64,000 nucleotides of DNA from Asticcacaulis currens (GCF_028550395.1 NZ_JAQQKW010000001.1:248001-312000); one strand, 5' to 3'. Counted from the first letter of the stretch, positions 46,507 to 58,140 are shown. The notes: generated by a model not told the origin, from the letters alone. Numbers and translations: made by a program.

Positions 46507-47337
46507 TTACGCAACAGGTATCCAGATTTCCATTTCGCCGTAGCCGGTTTGTGGATTGAAAGTCTCTCCGTAGAATTCAAACTGTGGCGCGTCTGCCAGT
46601 TTGACATGCGAAGCCGGCAACCATTTACCAAAGATCGCTTTCCAGGTTTGCCTGATCTCCGAGACATGGCCCGAATGTCTGAAAACGGCGTAGGTCTGAG
46701 GCGCAAGGCGCAATACCTCAAGCCCAGATCCGTCCTTCTCATAGTTACTCACTTCCACGGCCGAAAAGTAGTCTATGTGCCCGGCCTGATCACTATGACA
46801 CAGAACCCCATAAGCGGCACTGCCGCTCTGAAATCTGATGTGGCCGATAAAGGGTTGAAACTCTTGCCACTGCGCAGGAATCTGCGCGCTTGCCTCTTCG
46901 CCGTAGGGGCGTTTAAGGCCAACCAGCAAGATCGCCGGACGGTCTGTCATGCGCGGTTCGACGGCATCCGCAGGAAGGGTTTCATTCATCTTCAGGGCCC
47001 CCATGAGTTTAATGGCATCGGTTGAGCCGGCCTTTTGAATTGCCTCCGGGGTTACGCCGAATTGAGCTTTGAACGCCCGAGTGAATGCCTCGTGGGAACC
47101 ATATCCGAACTGAAGCGCCACATCCAAAATGCCGGCGTCCCCCCTCGCCAGTCTTTTGGCCGCCTCGCTCAATCGGCGCATACGGACATAGTGGATCACC
47201 GAAATCCCGTAGCAGCTGCCAAATGCGGGCGTGAGATGGAATTTCGAAAGTCCGCAGGACCTGGAAACGTCGTCAAGCGTCAACTCACCCTCGAAATGAG
47301 TCTCAATGTACCAGAGCGCCTTTCCGAGAACATCCAT
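46507..47337 (-). CDS. AraC-family regulator with GyrI-like effector domain
   Basis: 276 residues from ATG 47337, preceded by AGGGGAG. Two AraC helix-turn-helix motifs fill about 1-105 (ELTLDDVSRSCGLSKFHLTP and AGILDVALQFGYGSHEAFTR). The C-terminal part (about 115-276) is a GyrI/BmrR-type small-molecule-binding domain, ending EMEIWIPV. Rob/SoxS-type regulators of this build often react to drugs or toxic small molecules. No obvious target is adjacent. Confidence 0.88.
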   Translation of the reverse strand: MDVLGKALWYIETHFEGELTLDDVSRSCGLSKFHLTPAFGSCYGISVIHYVRMRRLSEAAKRLARGDAGILDVALQFGYGSHEAFTRAFKAQFGVTPEAIQKAGSTDAIKLMGALKMNETLPADAVEPRMTDRPAILLVGLKRPYGEEASAQIPAQWQEFQPFIGHIRFQSGSAAYGVLCHSDQAGHIDYFSAVEVSNYEKDGSGLEVLRLAPQTYAVFRHSGHVSEIRQTWKAIFGKWLPASHVKLADAPQFEFYGETFNPQTGYGEMEIWIPVA

Positions 47338-47568
47338 CACAAACTCCCCTTTGCCCGTGAGTTTAGCACTCAAAGGCCAGGCTTCATTTGATCAAAATTG
47401 CGTCTTCAGATCTTTAGGCATGGGCACAGGCAGCAAGGATATCCGGAACGCCCTGAGTTTCAGTATCGAAGAGGTATCGCGGGCCCATTCTGTGGGCCTC
47501 TCAGCTGTGAGGCATCTGACCCCCGGTTTTTCTTTTCCTTCCCGGTATAAGGCAGGTATAAGCAAGAC

Positions 47569-49467
47569 GTGCGCTTCGACGATCGTTTTCTGGAAGAACT
47601 GAAATCCCGCTTGCGACCTTCGGAGGTCATTGGCAAGGCGGTAAAGCTGCGCCGTAATGGCCGCGAATGGGTGGGCCTGTCGCCTTTTTCGAAGGAAAAG
47701 ACACCGTCCTTCTACGTCAATGACGAGAAGGGGTTCTTCCACGACTTTTCATCTGGAAAGCATGGCGACATCATCTCGTTTCTTCAGGAGACAGAGCGCC
47801 TCAGCTTTGTGGAGGCCGTGGAGCGGCTCGCCTCGGAGGCGGGCATGGCTTTACCCGTCCAAACGCCCCAAGCCGCGCAGGCCGAGCAGAAGCGACAATC
47901 CCTGAACGACTGGATGGAGCTTGCGGCAAGATGGTTCGCTGCGCGTCTTAACGACAATACCCCTGGGGCGAAGGCCGCCCGGGATTACCTCAAACGGCGT
48001 GGCCTCAGCGATCAGGACGTTGCGCACTTCGGTCTCGGTTACGCGCCAAAGGAGCATACGGCGTTGAAAGACGCCCTTGTGCAGAAGGGGGCTAAGGTTT
48101 CCGAACTTGTCGAATGCGGGCTATTGATCGAGATCGAGGGTAAGGCCCCCTATGATCGCTTTCGCAATCGGCTGATGTTTCCGATCGAAGACGCGCGTTC
48201 TAAAATTGTGTCATTCGGGGGGCGCGCACTCGATCCGGATGAAAAGGCTAAATACCTCAACGGGCCGGAAACCCCGCTTTTTCATAAGGGTGCCCTCTTA
48301 TACGGGCTGCCCAAAGCGCTTAAGATCCTGGGTTCGAGCCAGACAGGACCGGAACTGGTTGTCGTCGAGGGCTACATGGACGTCCTCGCGTGTCAGCGCG
48401 CACAGATAGCTGCCGTCGCCCCTTTGGGCACAGCGCTCACCGAAGAACAGATAGACATTTTGTGGCGGCGCCATCCTGAGCCTACGCTTTGCTTTGATGG
48501 CGACAAGGCGGGGATGCGCGCGGCCAATCGCGCACTTGATCGCGCCTTGCCAAAACTCAAACCTGGCAAGTCCTTCAAGGTGTGCCTGATTACGGGCGGG
48601 AAGGATCCTGACGACGTCCTTCGGGAAAAAGGCGCCCTGGCGCTTCGTGAAGCGCTGAGCGAAACTCAGCCCTTCGTCGAGGTGTTGTTCAAACGCGAAT
48701 TTGAGCAAGAGCCTCTCGACACGCCCGAACGTAAGGCTGGTTTTCGAAAGCGCCTTCGAGCGCTTGCCGCAACAATTGAGGACAAGGATCTCGCCGAATC
48801 CTATCGGCAGGACCTGATGGCGCGCTATGACGCGCTGTTTCAACGCCAGCCCCAGAGCCTGCCGCAGGGCTTTCAAGCGGGTTCGATGCGCGGGCGCTAT
48901 CCTCGTCGCGATGCCCAGGGGCGCTTGATTGAACCTCCGACCATTGCCACCCCCGAAGGTCAACAGGCCGCTCGCGCCTTGTCAAAGACCCTCGACCCCA
49001 TGGCTGCCGCCCTGGCGCAGGGACTTCTCGATCACCCCGAATGGATGCACGACCATTTAGACGCGCTCGAATCCTATGGGCTGGGGGACCCTGCACTTGA
49101 GGGGCTGGTTCGTGTTTTGGTGGCGTTAAGTTTTTCCACAAGCCCTCTTGACTCAGGCGTTGTGAACCGCCATCTGCAAAATCAAGGTTTCGGCGCATTG
49201 TTGAGCGAGATACAAAAGGCGGCCCTCAGATCGGCCTCGCCAATCCTCGCACAGGACAAATCTCTCGCAGATGCGCAAGCCGGCTGGACCAAAGCGTTCA
49301 ACGCGATCGCGCGTTTGACGGCATTGGACCGTGCGTTGAAGGCAGCTCGTGACGAAGCTTCGACAGAATTTGACGTCGAAATTTTCACACGGACCAAACA
49401 GGAACGCGACAGCTTGCGCAAAGCCTTGAAAAGCGGACAGATTTTTGAAGCGGAAAGCGACGTCTAG
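47569..49467 (+). CDS. dnaG: DNA primase with degenerate zinc-binding domain
   Basis: 632 residues from GTG 47569. N-terminal domain (1 to about 100), RNA polymerase/Toprim core (about 115-370, with VVEGYMDVLA and CFDGDKAGMRAA) and a C-terminal DnaB-interaction domain. The zinc motif of most primases (GLCPFH ... CFGCG) reads GLSPFS ... DFSSG here: all four zinc ligands are replaced while the surrounding EKTPSF and KHGDIISFL are kept. The rest looks fully functional. It is followed by rpoD, the classic order of the macromolecular synthesis operon, with a 105-base gap carrying hairpins. Confidence 0.95.
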   Translation: MRFDDRFLEELKSRLRPSEVIGKAVKLRRNGREWVGLSPFSKEKTPSFYVNDEKGFFHDFSSGKHGDIISFLQETERLSFVEAVERLASEAGMALPVQTPQAAQAEQKRQSLNDWMELAARWFAARLNDNTPGAKAARDYLKRRGLSDQDVAHFGLGYAPKEHTALKDALVQKGAKVSELVECGLLIEIEGKAPYDRFRNRLMFPIEDARSKIVSFGGRALDPDEKAKYLNGPETPLFHKGALLYGLPKALKILGSSQTGPELVVVEGYMDVLACQRAQIAAVAPLGTALTEEQIDILWRRHPEPTLCFDGDKAGMRAANRALDRALPKLKPGKSFKVCLITGGKDPDDVLREKGALALREALSETQPFVEVLFKREFEQEPLDTPERKAGFRKRLRALAATIEDKDLAESYRQDLMARYDALFQRQPQSLPQGFQAGSMRGRYPRRDAQGRLIEPPTIATPEGQQAARALSKTLDPMAAALAQGLLDHPEWMHDHLDALESYGLGDPALEGLVRVLVALSFSTSPLDSGVVNRHLQNQGFGALLSEIQKAALRSASPILAQDKSLADAQAGWTKAFNAIARLTALDRALKAARDEASTEFDVEIFTRTKQERDSLRKALKSGQIFEAESDV

Positions 49468-49507
49468 GTTAAGACTTCGTTGATCTTCTTCGTAAATATA
49501 GGTTTGG

Positions 49508-49559
49508 TGCGGCAAAAATGCCGCATCTGGTTCCAAGGTCTCATGACTGTTGCGTCATG
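49508..49559 (+). promoter_or_regulatory. Two small hairpins in the rpoD leader
   Basis: TGCGGCA (49508-49514) and TGCCGCA (49519-49525) form a 7-base-pair stem with loop AAAA; CATGAC (49542-49547) and GTCATG (49554-49559) form a second stem just before the ribosome site at about 49561. They could attenuate read-through from dnaG or modulate rpoD translation. Confidence 0.4.
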
Positions 49560-49572
49560 GGCGGAGAGATAG

Positions 49573-51660
<2,088 letters not shown>

Positions 51661-51684
51661 TCGGCGTAAACGCCCAAAACATTT

Positions 51685-51714
51685 GGCTCCGCTGGCGTCC
51701 AGCGGAGCCTTTTT
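51685..51714 (+). terminator. Intrinsic terminator of rpoD
   Basis: GGCTCCGCTGG (51685-51695) and CCAGCGGAGCC (51699-51709) form a perfect 11-base-pair stem with a 3-base loop, followed by TTTTT-G-TTT. It lies 24 bases after the rpoD stop. Confidence 0.93.
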
Positions 51715-51789
51715 GTTTGTCCCGGGCGTTTTATCTAACTACCCCTGATAGGTGGTCACGCCTGTGAGTTGTGTTACTCTGTGGAAAAA

Positions 51790-53562
51790 ATGCAGGGGCT
51801 CAGGGTGGACAAGATAGAACCGCTTCGTAGCGAAGACTCAGACAGAGTGCGCTCAAATTCTCCTATGCCCGAGCCGAAATCTGCCGCATTTACGGCGTTC
51901 GCACTTCCCCTTTTGAGCGCATGTGGCGGAGGCGGGGGCGGCGGGAGTGCAACAACCGCCGCCCCCACACCCCCATCCCCGACGACCCTAAGTTACACGC
52001 CGTTCGGAGCCGCTCGATTTCTCCTTCAGGCTCAATTCTCGTGTTCGCCCTCAGATGTTCAAAGCGTTAGAAGCTTAGGCTTTGAGGGATGGCTGACCCA
52101 ACAGTTTTCAGCACCCCAAAGCCAGTCAGCGACTGCGTGGCTAGACTCAAGAAACTTCTACGTGCCTGACGAAAAGGATAAGTATTTCAATCCTGTCCCA
52201 GGGGACTGGATGGCGTGGCGAATGCTGATGACGGGTGAGGACCAGTTTCGGAAACGCTGTGCTCTTGCCTTATCCGAAATGCTGGTTGTGTCTTTAAATC
52301 CCATTGACGGTTTTTGGCCCCCCTACGTCATCGCCGCATACTGGGATCTTCTGAACGCTCAGGCTTTTGGCAATTATCGCACGCTTCTTGAGGAGATCAC
52401 CCTTAACCCGGCCATGGGCTTTTACCTTAATACCCGCGGAAACCAAAAGGCAGACCCAGCCACCGGGCGTGTGCCTGACGAGAACTACGCTCGCGAGATC
52501 ATGCAGTTATTCACTATCGGGCTGACGCAGCTTAATAGTGACGGAACGCCTAAGCTCGATGCGCAGGGCAAAACGCAAGACACTTACAGCCAGTCCGATA
52601 TTACCAACCTCGCAAAGGTCTTTACGGGCTACGACTGGAATTACGACCGCGTGACCTGGCAATCGGTCCCTTGGTTGACCTACAAGATCCCGTCCCCGGA
52701 ATTCAGCCGCGACCGAATGAAACTTGATGCGGCGAAACACTCGAATGAGGCCATATCGTTCCTAGGCGTAACCATACCGGCAAATACTGCCGGCACAGAG
52801 GCTTTAAAAATAGCGCTCGACACGCTTTTTAATCACCCCAACACGCCGCCCTTTGTAGCGAAGCAAATGATCCAGAGGCTCATTACCTCAAATCCGTCGC
52901 CCGCCTATGTGGGCCGCGTGGCTGCCGCTTTTGTCAATAATGGAACAGGCGTGAGAGGCGACATGAAATCTCTATGGCGCGCCATTCTTCTCGATCCCGA
53001 GGCAAGAACCTTGTCCGGAGGCGTCACCGCCGGGAAATTGAGAGAACCGATTGTGCGCTTTGCGCAATGGGCCAGAACCTTCCAGGTGTCGAGCCTCACG
53101 GGAAAATGGGAAATCTATGACACCTCAAACGGTGATTGGGGCTTAGGGCAAAGTCCCTTGCGCTCGCCCTCTGTGTTCAATTTTTTTCGTCCCGGCTATG
53201 TTCCGCCGCAAACAGCTTTGTCCGCCAATCAATTGGTCGCACCAGAGTTTCAGATCCATAATGAAACAACGACGGCTGGATACCTTAACTTCCTGACTTC
53301 CATCATCAAGTCGGGATATCAAGACGTAAAGCCAGATTATAGTGCGATCATCGGCATCTCGCATCAGACCCGCGAACTGCTCGACTGGCTCAATCTCTAT
53401 CTCGCCGCAGGCCAGGTCTCTGGCACCACACTCGATCTCGTTCAGTCAGCCCTTGACGCTCAACCCCTGACCTCAACCTCTTCGGAAACCGCCAAGCTTG
53501 ATCGCATCTATAGCGCGATCTTACTTGTAATGGCCTCCCCCGAATATCTCGTTCAGAAATGA
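51790..53562 (+). CDS. DUF1800 secreted/lipoprotein
   Basis: About 590 residues of the DUF1800 family, usually encoded with a DUF1501 partner as here. Start ATG 51790 is tentative: TTG 51769 and ATG 51865 are alternatives. The N-terminus carries LLSAC followed by a poly-Gly run, a probable lipobox and linker to the outer leaflet. The domain shows RFLLQAQFSCSPSDVQSV, RVPDENYAREIMQLFTIGL and PFVAKQMIQRLITSNPSPAY. Biochemical function is unknown; the pair is widespread in Gram-negative secretomes. The stop overlaps the next ATG. Confidence 0.87.
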   Translation: MQGLRVDKIEPLRSEDSDRVRSNSPMPEPKSAAFTAFALPLLSACGGGGGGGSATTAAPTPPSPTTLSYTPFGAARFLLQAQFSCSPSDVQSVRSLGFEGWLTQQFSAPQSQSATAWLDSRNFYVPDEKDKYFNPVPGDWMAWRMLMTGEDQFRKRCALALSEMLVVSLNPIDGFWPPYVIAAYWDLLNAQAFGNYRTLLEEITLNPAMGFYLNTRGNQKADPATGRVPDENYAREIMQLFTIGLTQLNSDGTPKLDAQGKTQDTYSQSDITNLAKVFTGYDWNYDRVTWQSVPWLTYKIPSPEFSRDRMKLDAAKHSNEAISFLGVTIPANTAGTEALKIALDTLFNHPNTPPFVAKQMIQRLITSNPSPAYVGRVAAAFVNNGTGVRGDMKSLWRAILLDPEARTLSGGVTAGKLREPIVRFAQWARTFQVSSLTGKWEIYDTSNGDWGLGQSPLRSPSVFNFFRPGYVPPQTALSANQLVAPEFQIHNETTTAGYLNFLTSIIKSGYQDVKPDYSAIIGISHQTRELLDWLNLYLAAGQVSGTTLDLVQSALDAQPLTSTSSETAKLDRIYSAILLVMASPEYLVQK

Positions 53563-54989
53563 GCCCGCAGATGAACAGCTCGTCGATCCATAATGTCAGT
53601 CGTCGTGTTTTTCTGGCCCGCGCCGGCGCTTTAGGGGGAATGGGCCTTGCTGCGCCTATGGCTATGAGCCTCGCTGCCGCTGGAGAGGCGGCCGCATTCT
53701 CCGCTAGTGATTACAAAGCGTTAGTCTGCATTTTCCTCTATGGGGGCAATGACTGTCACAATACGCTTATCCCAACAGATATTCCAAACTATGATCGCTA
53801 CAGCGCCATCCGCGGCGGGGCCAGTGGGCGAAAGCGAGGAGGGATCGCTTACGGTCTCGACGAGCTTGTGGCGCTAAAACCCGTCGTCAACCAGACTTTG
53901 ACTGACGACCTCAGCTATGGACTTGCGCCATCGCTCATCAAAACGGCGGCGTTGTTCAACAGCGGCAAGCTCGCAATCCAGCTGAACGTTGGCCCCCTGG
54001 TCGTTCCCGTCACCCGCGTTCAGTTTCAGTCGGGCGCTGTGCCACTTCCGCCAAAGCTCTTCTCCCATAATGATCAGCAATCGGTATGGCAGGCTTTGGG
54101 CGCAGAAGGTGCAACCGTCGGGTGGGGTGGCCGCATCGGGGATCTCGCCCTTTCGAGCAACACCAATAGTCTTCTGACCTGTATATCGGCATCGGGAAAT
54201 GCCGTGTTTTTATCAGGCAATGACGCGCTTCAATATCAGATCAGCCCGGGTGGCGCGATTCCGATATGGGCGGCAAAAGGGGCAAGCTTTGGCTCCTCCC
54301 GGGCGTCAGAGGTGCTCAAAACCCTCATAACAGAGCCCAGGGCCCACGTGCTTGAAAACGAGTTTACCAAGGTGACAAAGCGTTCGATGGTTATGGAGGA
54401 CATCGTCAATACGGCCCTCAACCCCATAACGCTCACGACCTCATTCGACACGGATAACAAACCCAATAGCCTGGCAAATCAGCTGAAAATTGTGGCGCGC
54501 CTGATCGGTGCACGTAGTGCACTCGGCTCAAAGAGGCAGGTGTTCTTCGTTTCACTCGGCGGCTTTGACACGCATGACGGATTGATGGAAACCCATCCAA
54601 ATCTTCTGGCGCTCATTGATGAGGCACTCTCAAGCTTTTACGCAGGCACTGTAGAACTGGGGGTTGAAAATCAGGTGACGACATTCACAGCCTCTGATTT
54701 TGGCCGGACTCTAACCTCCAATGGCGACGGCTCTGACCATGGCTGGGGTGGGCACCACTTTGTGATGGGTGGGGCAGTCAAAGGCGGACGCTATTTTGGC
54801 ACCGCGCCCCAAGTGTCGATCACTTCCGATGATCAGGTGGGTCAAGGCAGGCTCTTGCCCTCCACATCCGTAGATCAGATGGCATCTACCCTCGCCCGGT
54901 GGCTTGGGGCCTCCGAAAGTGAACTGCCCACAATCCTTCCAAGGATTGGCAATTTCTCGTCGTCAAACCTCGGTTATTTCTCCACCTGA
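53559..54989 (+). CDS. DUF1501 protein, Tat-exported
   Basis: 476 residues of the DUF1501 family, related to the sulfatase/alkaline-phosphatase superfamily. The N-terminus SRRVFLARAGALGGMGLAAP is a twin-arginine signal, so it is exported folded, probably with a cofactor or metal. Family motifs are CIFLYGGNDCHNTLIP, SLGGFDTHDGLMETHPNLLA and DHGWGGHHFVMGGAV, with Asp/His candidates for metal binding. It overlaps the DUF1800 gene by 4 bases; the two almost certainly work together in the periplasm. Role unknown. Confidence 0.88.
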   Translation: MSPQMNSSSIHNVSRRVFLARAGALGGMGLAAPMAMSLAAAGEAAAFSASDYKALVCIFLYGGNDCHNTLIPTDIPNYDRYSAIRGGASGRKRGGIAYGLDELVALKPVVNQTLTDDLSYGLAPSLIKTAALFNSGKLAIQLNVGPLVVPVTRVQFQSGAVPLPPKLFSHNDQQSVWQALGAEGATVGWGGRIGDLALSSNTNSLLTCISASGNAVFLSGNDALQYQISPGGAIPIWAAKGASFGSSRASEVLKTLITEPRAHVLENEFTKVTKRSMVMEDIVNTALNPITLTTSFDTDNKPNSLANQLKIVARLIGARSALGSKRQVFFVSLGGFDTHDGLMETHPNLLALIDEALSSFYAGTVELGVENQVTTFTASDFGRTLTSNGDGSDHGWGGHHFVMGGAVKGGRYFGTAPQVSITSDDQVGQGRLLPSTSVDQMASTLARWLGASESELPTILPRIGNFSSSNLGYFST

Positions 54990-55000
54990 GATTAAACGCA

Positions 55001-56299
55001 TTAGGACGGCCAGGTGTCCGGTGATAGGGCCAAGACATCTCCCGCGAGGTATAAAGAGCCGCAGATGAGGACGCGGGCAGGACCATCATTAATGTGCTGG
55101 ACCGCCTCCGTCACGCTCGGCGCAGCCTGCGCCTTAAATCCGTTTACGGCCGCCCTGGCAGCCAGCTCAGCGGGAGGAATGACTGCTTCCGATGAAAAGC
55201 CTACACACGTGATCTGCGCATCAAGGCCTATAAAATGAGAGAAAAACTCAGTCGCGTCTTTTGTATTAATCAGCCCACAGATCAAATATAACGGCTTAGG
55301 ATTTCGCGCCTGAAGCCGGTCAATATGGGCGCGCAAGGCGCGCGCCGCGTGCGGGTTATGACCGCCGTCGAGCCAGAGCTCCGAACCTTCGGGAAGCGCC
55401 GCTATCAGGGGCCCAGACTTTAAGCGCTGCATGCGCGCAGGCCACACAGCGCCTTTTAGGCCCTGATCCATGGCATCTGAAGACCAGCCCATGAGGCGTG
55501 CAGCCTTAATAGCGAGCGCCGCGTTGTCGATCTGGTGCTCGCCTGGCAAACGCGGCAGGCTCAGGTCCAGCAGGGCATCCTCATCCTGAAATACGAGGCG
55601 ACCATTTTCTTGATGCGCCTCAAACCCCTGCCCGGCCGTATAGAGCGGGCTGCGCGCCTTCAGCGCGGTGCGTTCGATCACGGCTTCAGCCTCATCGGCC
55701 TGACGCGCGCTGATGACCGGGCAACCGGGTTTGATGATTCCGGCCTTTTGCTTGGCGATGGTGGTGAGATCGTTTCCTAAAAAGGCCTGATGATCATAGT
55801 CAACAGGCGCGATGATGGTCATCTTCGGTGCACGGATGATATTGGTCGCGTCCAGCAAACCACCCAGCCCGGTTTCAAGTAGCAGCACATCGGCCGCAAC
55901 CTCTGCAAAGGCCATAAAGGCGGCAGCGGTCGTCGCCTCAAAAAAGGTCAGAGGCTCGCCGGCATTGGCCTTTTCGACGCGATCTAACACATCGGCCAGA
56001 TAATCGTCTGTGATCAGATGACCGGCTAAACGGATGCGTTCGGCAAAGCGCACCAGATGCGGCGAGGTATAGACGTGCACTCGCAAGCCCTGCGCTTCGG
56101 CCATGGCCCGAAGGAGCGCCAGGGTCGACCCCTTGCCGTTGGTGCCTGCCACATGGATAACCGGCGGCAGGCGGTCCTGCGGATTACCCAGTGCCGAGCA
56201 TACCCGAAGCATACGATCCAGCGTCAGGTCGATCTTTTTAGGATGAAGTGCTTTGAGCCGCTCCAGCGGCGCATCAAAGGGTAAAAGTCGGTCAGTCAT
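55001..56299 (-). CDS. folC: Bifunctional folylpolyglutamate/dihydrofolate synthase
   Basis: Adds glutamate to folates and makes dihydrofolate. 432 residues from ATG 56299, fixed by AGGAGGGAG; the open frame runs on into a repeat-like region without meaning. Mur-ligase fold with the P-loop VAGTNGKGST, KKIDLTLDRM before it, and LDGGHNPHAARAL in the C-terminal domain. It is downstream of accD in the same direction, as in many alphaproteobacteria, but a membrane protein gene and a repeat element lie between. Confidence 0.93.
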   Translation of the reverse strand: MTDRLLPFDAPLERLKALHPKKIDLTLDRMLRVCSALGNPQDRLPPVIHVAGTNGKGSTLALLRAMAEAQGLRVHVYTSPHLVRFAERIRLAGHLITDDYLADVLDRVEKANAGEPLTFFEATTAAAFMAFAEVAADVLLLETGLGGLLDATNIIRAPKMTIIAPVDYDHQAFLGNDLTTIAKQKAGIIKPGCPVISARQADEAEAVIERTALKARSPLYTAGQGFEAHQENGRLVFQDEDALLDLSLPRLPGEHQIDNAALAIKAARLMGWSSDAMDQGLKGAVWPARMQRLKSGPLIAALPEGSELWLDGGHNPHAARALRAHIDRLQARNPKPLYLICGLINTKDATEFFSHFIGLDAQITCVGFSSEAVIPPAELAARAAVNGFKAQAAPSVTEAVQHINDGPARVLICGSLYLAGDVLALSPDTWPS

Positions 56300-56308
56300 A
56301 TGTACTCC

Positions 56309-56446
56309 CTCCTCCCTACGCCGTGAGGAGGTGGATTGACGCAGAGCGACGAGACGGAGGGGTAAGCCGGTGCGGCTCTTGCGCATACCCCTGCCCCATC
56401 TGCGCCCTGCGGGCTGGATGCCCCCCCCACCTTCGGTAGGGAGGAG
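56309..56446. repeat. 138-base element with 11-base terminal inverted repeats
   Basis: CTCCTCCCTAC (56309-56319) and GTAGGGAGGAG (56436-56446) are perfect reverse complements bounding GC-rich sequence that includes a C-run. It fills the gap between folC and the upstream membrane protein gene. The style (GTAGGGAGGAG ends, GC-rich core) resembles dispersed intergenic elements of alphaproteobacterial genomes, but only one copy is in this window. Confidence 0.5.
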
Positions 56447-56493
56447 ACGAGAGGCCAATTCTTAGCGGATAGGGGACCTAGAGACTATGACTT

Positions 56494-57042
56494 TTAGTCC
56501 GCGTTCCTATTATGCACCTGAAGTAGCGGCACCATTTTGCGTTGAAGCATACCATCCTTATCCGGACGGCGAATGAACCAGGCCACGGAGCCATAATAAA
56601 CCCCGAAAAGAATGCCAGTCCCAAAAAGCTTAGGGTCAAAGCGCCAATGATAATAATCCCAGTCTTCGGTATCGAAATCTAGTGTATCAAGGATATAACC
56701 TATCCACAGAGCAAGGCCACCGCCCAGAACCATTGCCAGTAGTAGTGTGTGCAAATAGCCCGTCAATCGCAGCTTTTGAATTAGCGCCTGCAAGGGCACA
56801 GCGAAAAGCAGCATGAAAATAAAGGCAATCATCGCAAGCATGAGCGTTTCCGACCATAGCCATGAATTTGTCAGCGCCTCCAAAAAACCGGGCATGTGCT
56901 GATCTATAGGAAGGTGCTGTCGATCATGCAGTGCTATTCGAAAGGCTGAGACAAGCCCCCAAAGCACACTGCCTGTTATGGCACTGACGAGGCAGGCCAT
57001 TACTGATTTAAAAAGTTTAAACCAGATACTGTCCGCGTCCAT
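56494..57042 (-). CDS. Unknown integral membrane protein, four segments
   Basis: 182 residues from ATG 57042. Hydrophobic segments at about 12-33, 65-85, 93-113 and 138-160 suggest a four-pass inner-membrane protein, with an acidic loop FDTEDWDYYHW before the last. No family recognised. It sits inside the usual accD-folC order, between accD (47 bases upstream) and the repeat element, and may be a lineage-specific insertion co-transcribed with accD. Confidence 0.7.
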   Translation of the reverse strand: MDADSIWFKLFKSVMACLVSAITGSVLWGLVSAFRIALHDRQHLPIDQHMPGFLEALTNSWLWSETLMLAMIAFIFMLLFAVPLQALIQKLRLTGYLHTLLLAMVLGGGLALWIGYILDTLDFDTEDWDYYHWRFDPKLFGTGILFGVYYGSVAWFIRRPDKDGMLQRKMVPLLQVHNRNAD

Positions 57043-57088
57043 CCGAGGTTCACTCCCCCGTCCCTTGCACCCTGTTACGCGGACAGTG

Positions 57089-58027
57089 TCAATGACCCTG
57101 CCTTCGTTTACCATCCATCAGCATGGACATAAGGGCGCCCAGGACTTCGGGAAGCTCCGCACGCGGGACAACGCGATCAACCATGCCTTTGTCCACCAGA
57201 TATTCGGCGCGTTGGAAGCCTTCGGGTAGCTTTTCTCGGATGGTCGTTTCGATCACGCGCGGTCCCGCGAAGCAGATCAACGCGCCGGGCTCAGCCAAAT
57301 GGATGTCCCCCAGCATGGCGTAGGAAGCCGACACACCGCCCGTGGTCGGATCGGTGAGGACGACGATGTAGGGCAGCTGCGCGGCCTTCAGTTCCTGAAT
57401 GGCCAGCGTCGTGCGCGCCAGTTGCATCAGGGAAAGGGTGCCTTCCTGCATCCGCGCCCCGCCCGACGCCGTGATGGCGACTAGCGGCACCTTACGCTCC
57501 ACTGCGTAGCGGCAGGCGGCAATAAAGGCTTCCCCCGCGGCCATGCCAAGCGACCCCCCCATGAAGGTAAAGTCCTGAACCAGCACGACGCAGGGTACAT
57601 CCGACACCTTGCCATAACCGATCTGCATGGTGTCTTTGGCGCCGGACGCTTCCCGCGCGGCCTTCAGGCGCTGCGAATAGGGTTTGCCGTCGGAAAAATG
57701 GAGCGGGTCTTCGGGCACGGCGGGCGTATCGAGCGCCTCGTATTCGCCGTTATCGAAGGTAAAGGACAGGCGCGTCTGAGCATTGATACGCATGTGCCGA
57801 CCCGTCGGCGTCACCCACAGCGACGCTTCGAGGTCGGGGCGGTAGATCATCTCGCCCGTATCGGGGTCCTTGACCCACAGGTTTTCGGGCGTTTCACGCT
57901 TGGACACAAATTTGGATACGCCGGGGGCAATCTTGGCGAGCCATCCACCGCTATCGCGGCGGTCCGTGGGTCGGGCGGTATTCGTCAAGGCGCGTCTACT
58001 CTTGGCTAATTTATCGGCAATGGCCAT
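57089..58027 (-). CDS. accD: Acetyl-CoA carboxylase carboxyltransferase subunit beta
   Basis: 312-residue beta subunit of the carboxyltransferase of fatty-acid synthesis. The crotonase-fold core is clear: [33 protein letters not shown] and [18 protein letters not shown]. The N-terminal zinc ribbon of E. coli AccD (four Cys) is replaced: KDPDTGE and [10 protein letters not shown] carry no Cys, so no zinc is bound. This loss is seen in other alphaproteobacteria. Follows trpA by 113 bases. Confidence 0.95.
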   Translation of the reverse strand: MAIADKLAKSRRALTNTARPTDRRDSGGWLAKIAPGVSKFVSKRETPENLWVKDPDTGEMIYRPDLEASLWVTPTGRHMRINAQTRLSFTFDNGEYEALDTPAVPEDPLHFSDGKPYSQRLKAAREASGAKDTMQIGYGKVSDVPCVVLVQDFTFMGGSLGMAAGEAFIAACRYAVERKVPLVAITASGGARMQEGTLSLMQLARTTLAIQELKAAQLPYIVVLTDPTTGGVSASYAMLGDIHLAEPGALICFAGPRVIETTIREKLPEGFQRAEYLVDKGMVDRVVPRAELPEVLGALMSMLMDGKRRQGH

Positions 58028-58091
58028 GTACGGTCACTAACTCCGGAGGCGCTCAAAAATCTATGCGTTTATCTGAGGTGAGCCCTGCCAA

Positions 58092-58113
58092 GAAAGGGTT
58101 AACAATCCCTTTC
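58092..58113 (-). terminator. Weak hairpin after trpA
   Basis: GAAAGGG (58092-58098) and CCCTTTC (58107-58113) form a 7-base-pair stem with an 8-base loop between trpA and accD. No strong U-run follows on the minus strand (TTGG), so it may only slow read-through from trpA into accD. Confidence 0.3.
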
Positions 58114-58140
58114 AGTGACGGGGGCCTGCAGTCTGAGGGC

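Noticed and set aside
48310-48340. tRNA-like GGTTCGAG motif
   Set aside because: It lies inside dnaG and has no surrounding cloverleaf.
48298-48963. 221-codon frame antisense to dnaG
   Set aside because: Shadow frame within the Toprim and C-terminal region of dnaG, without a ribosome site.
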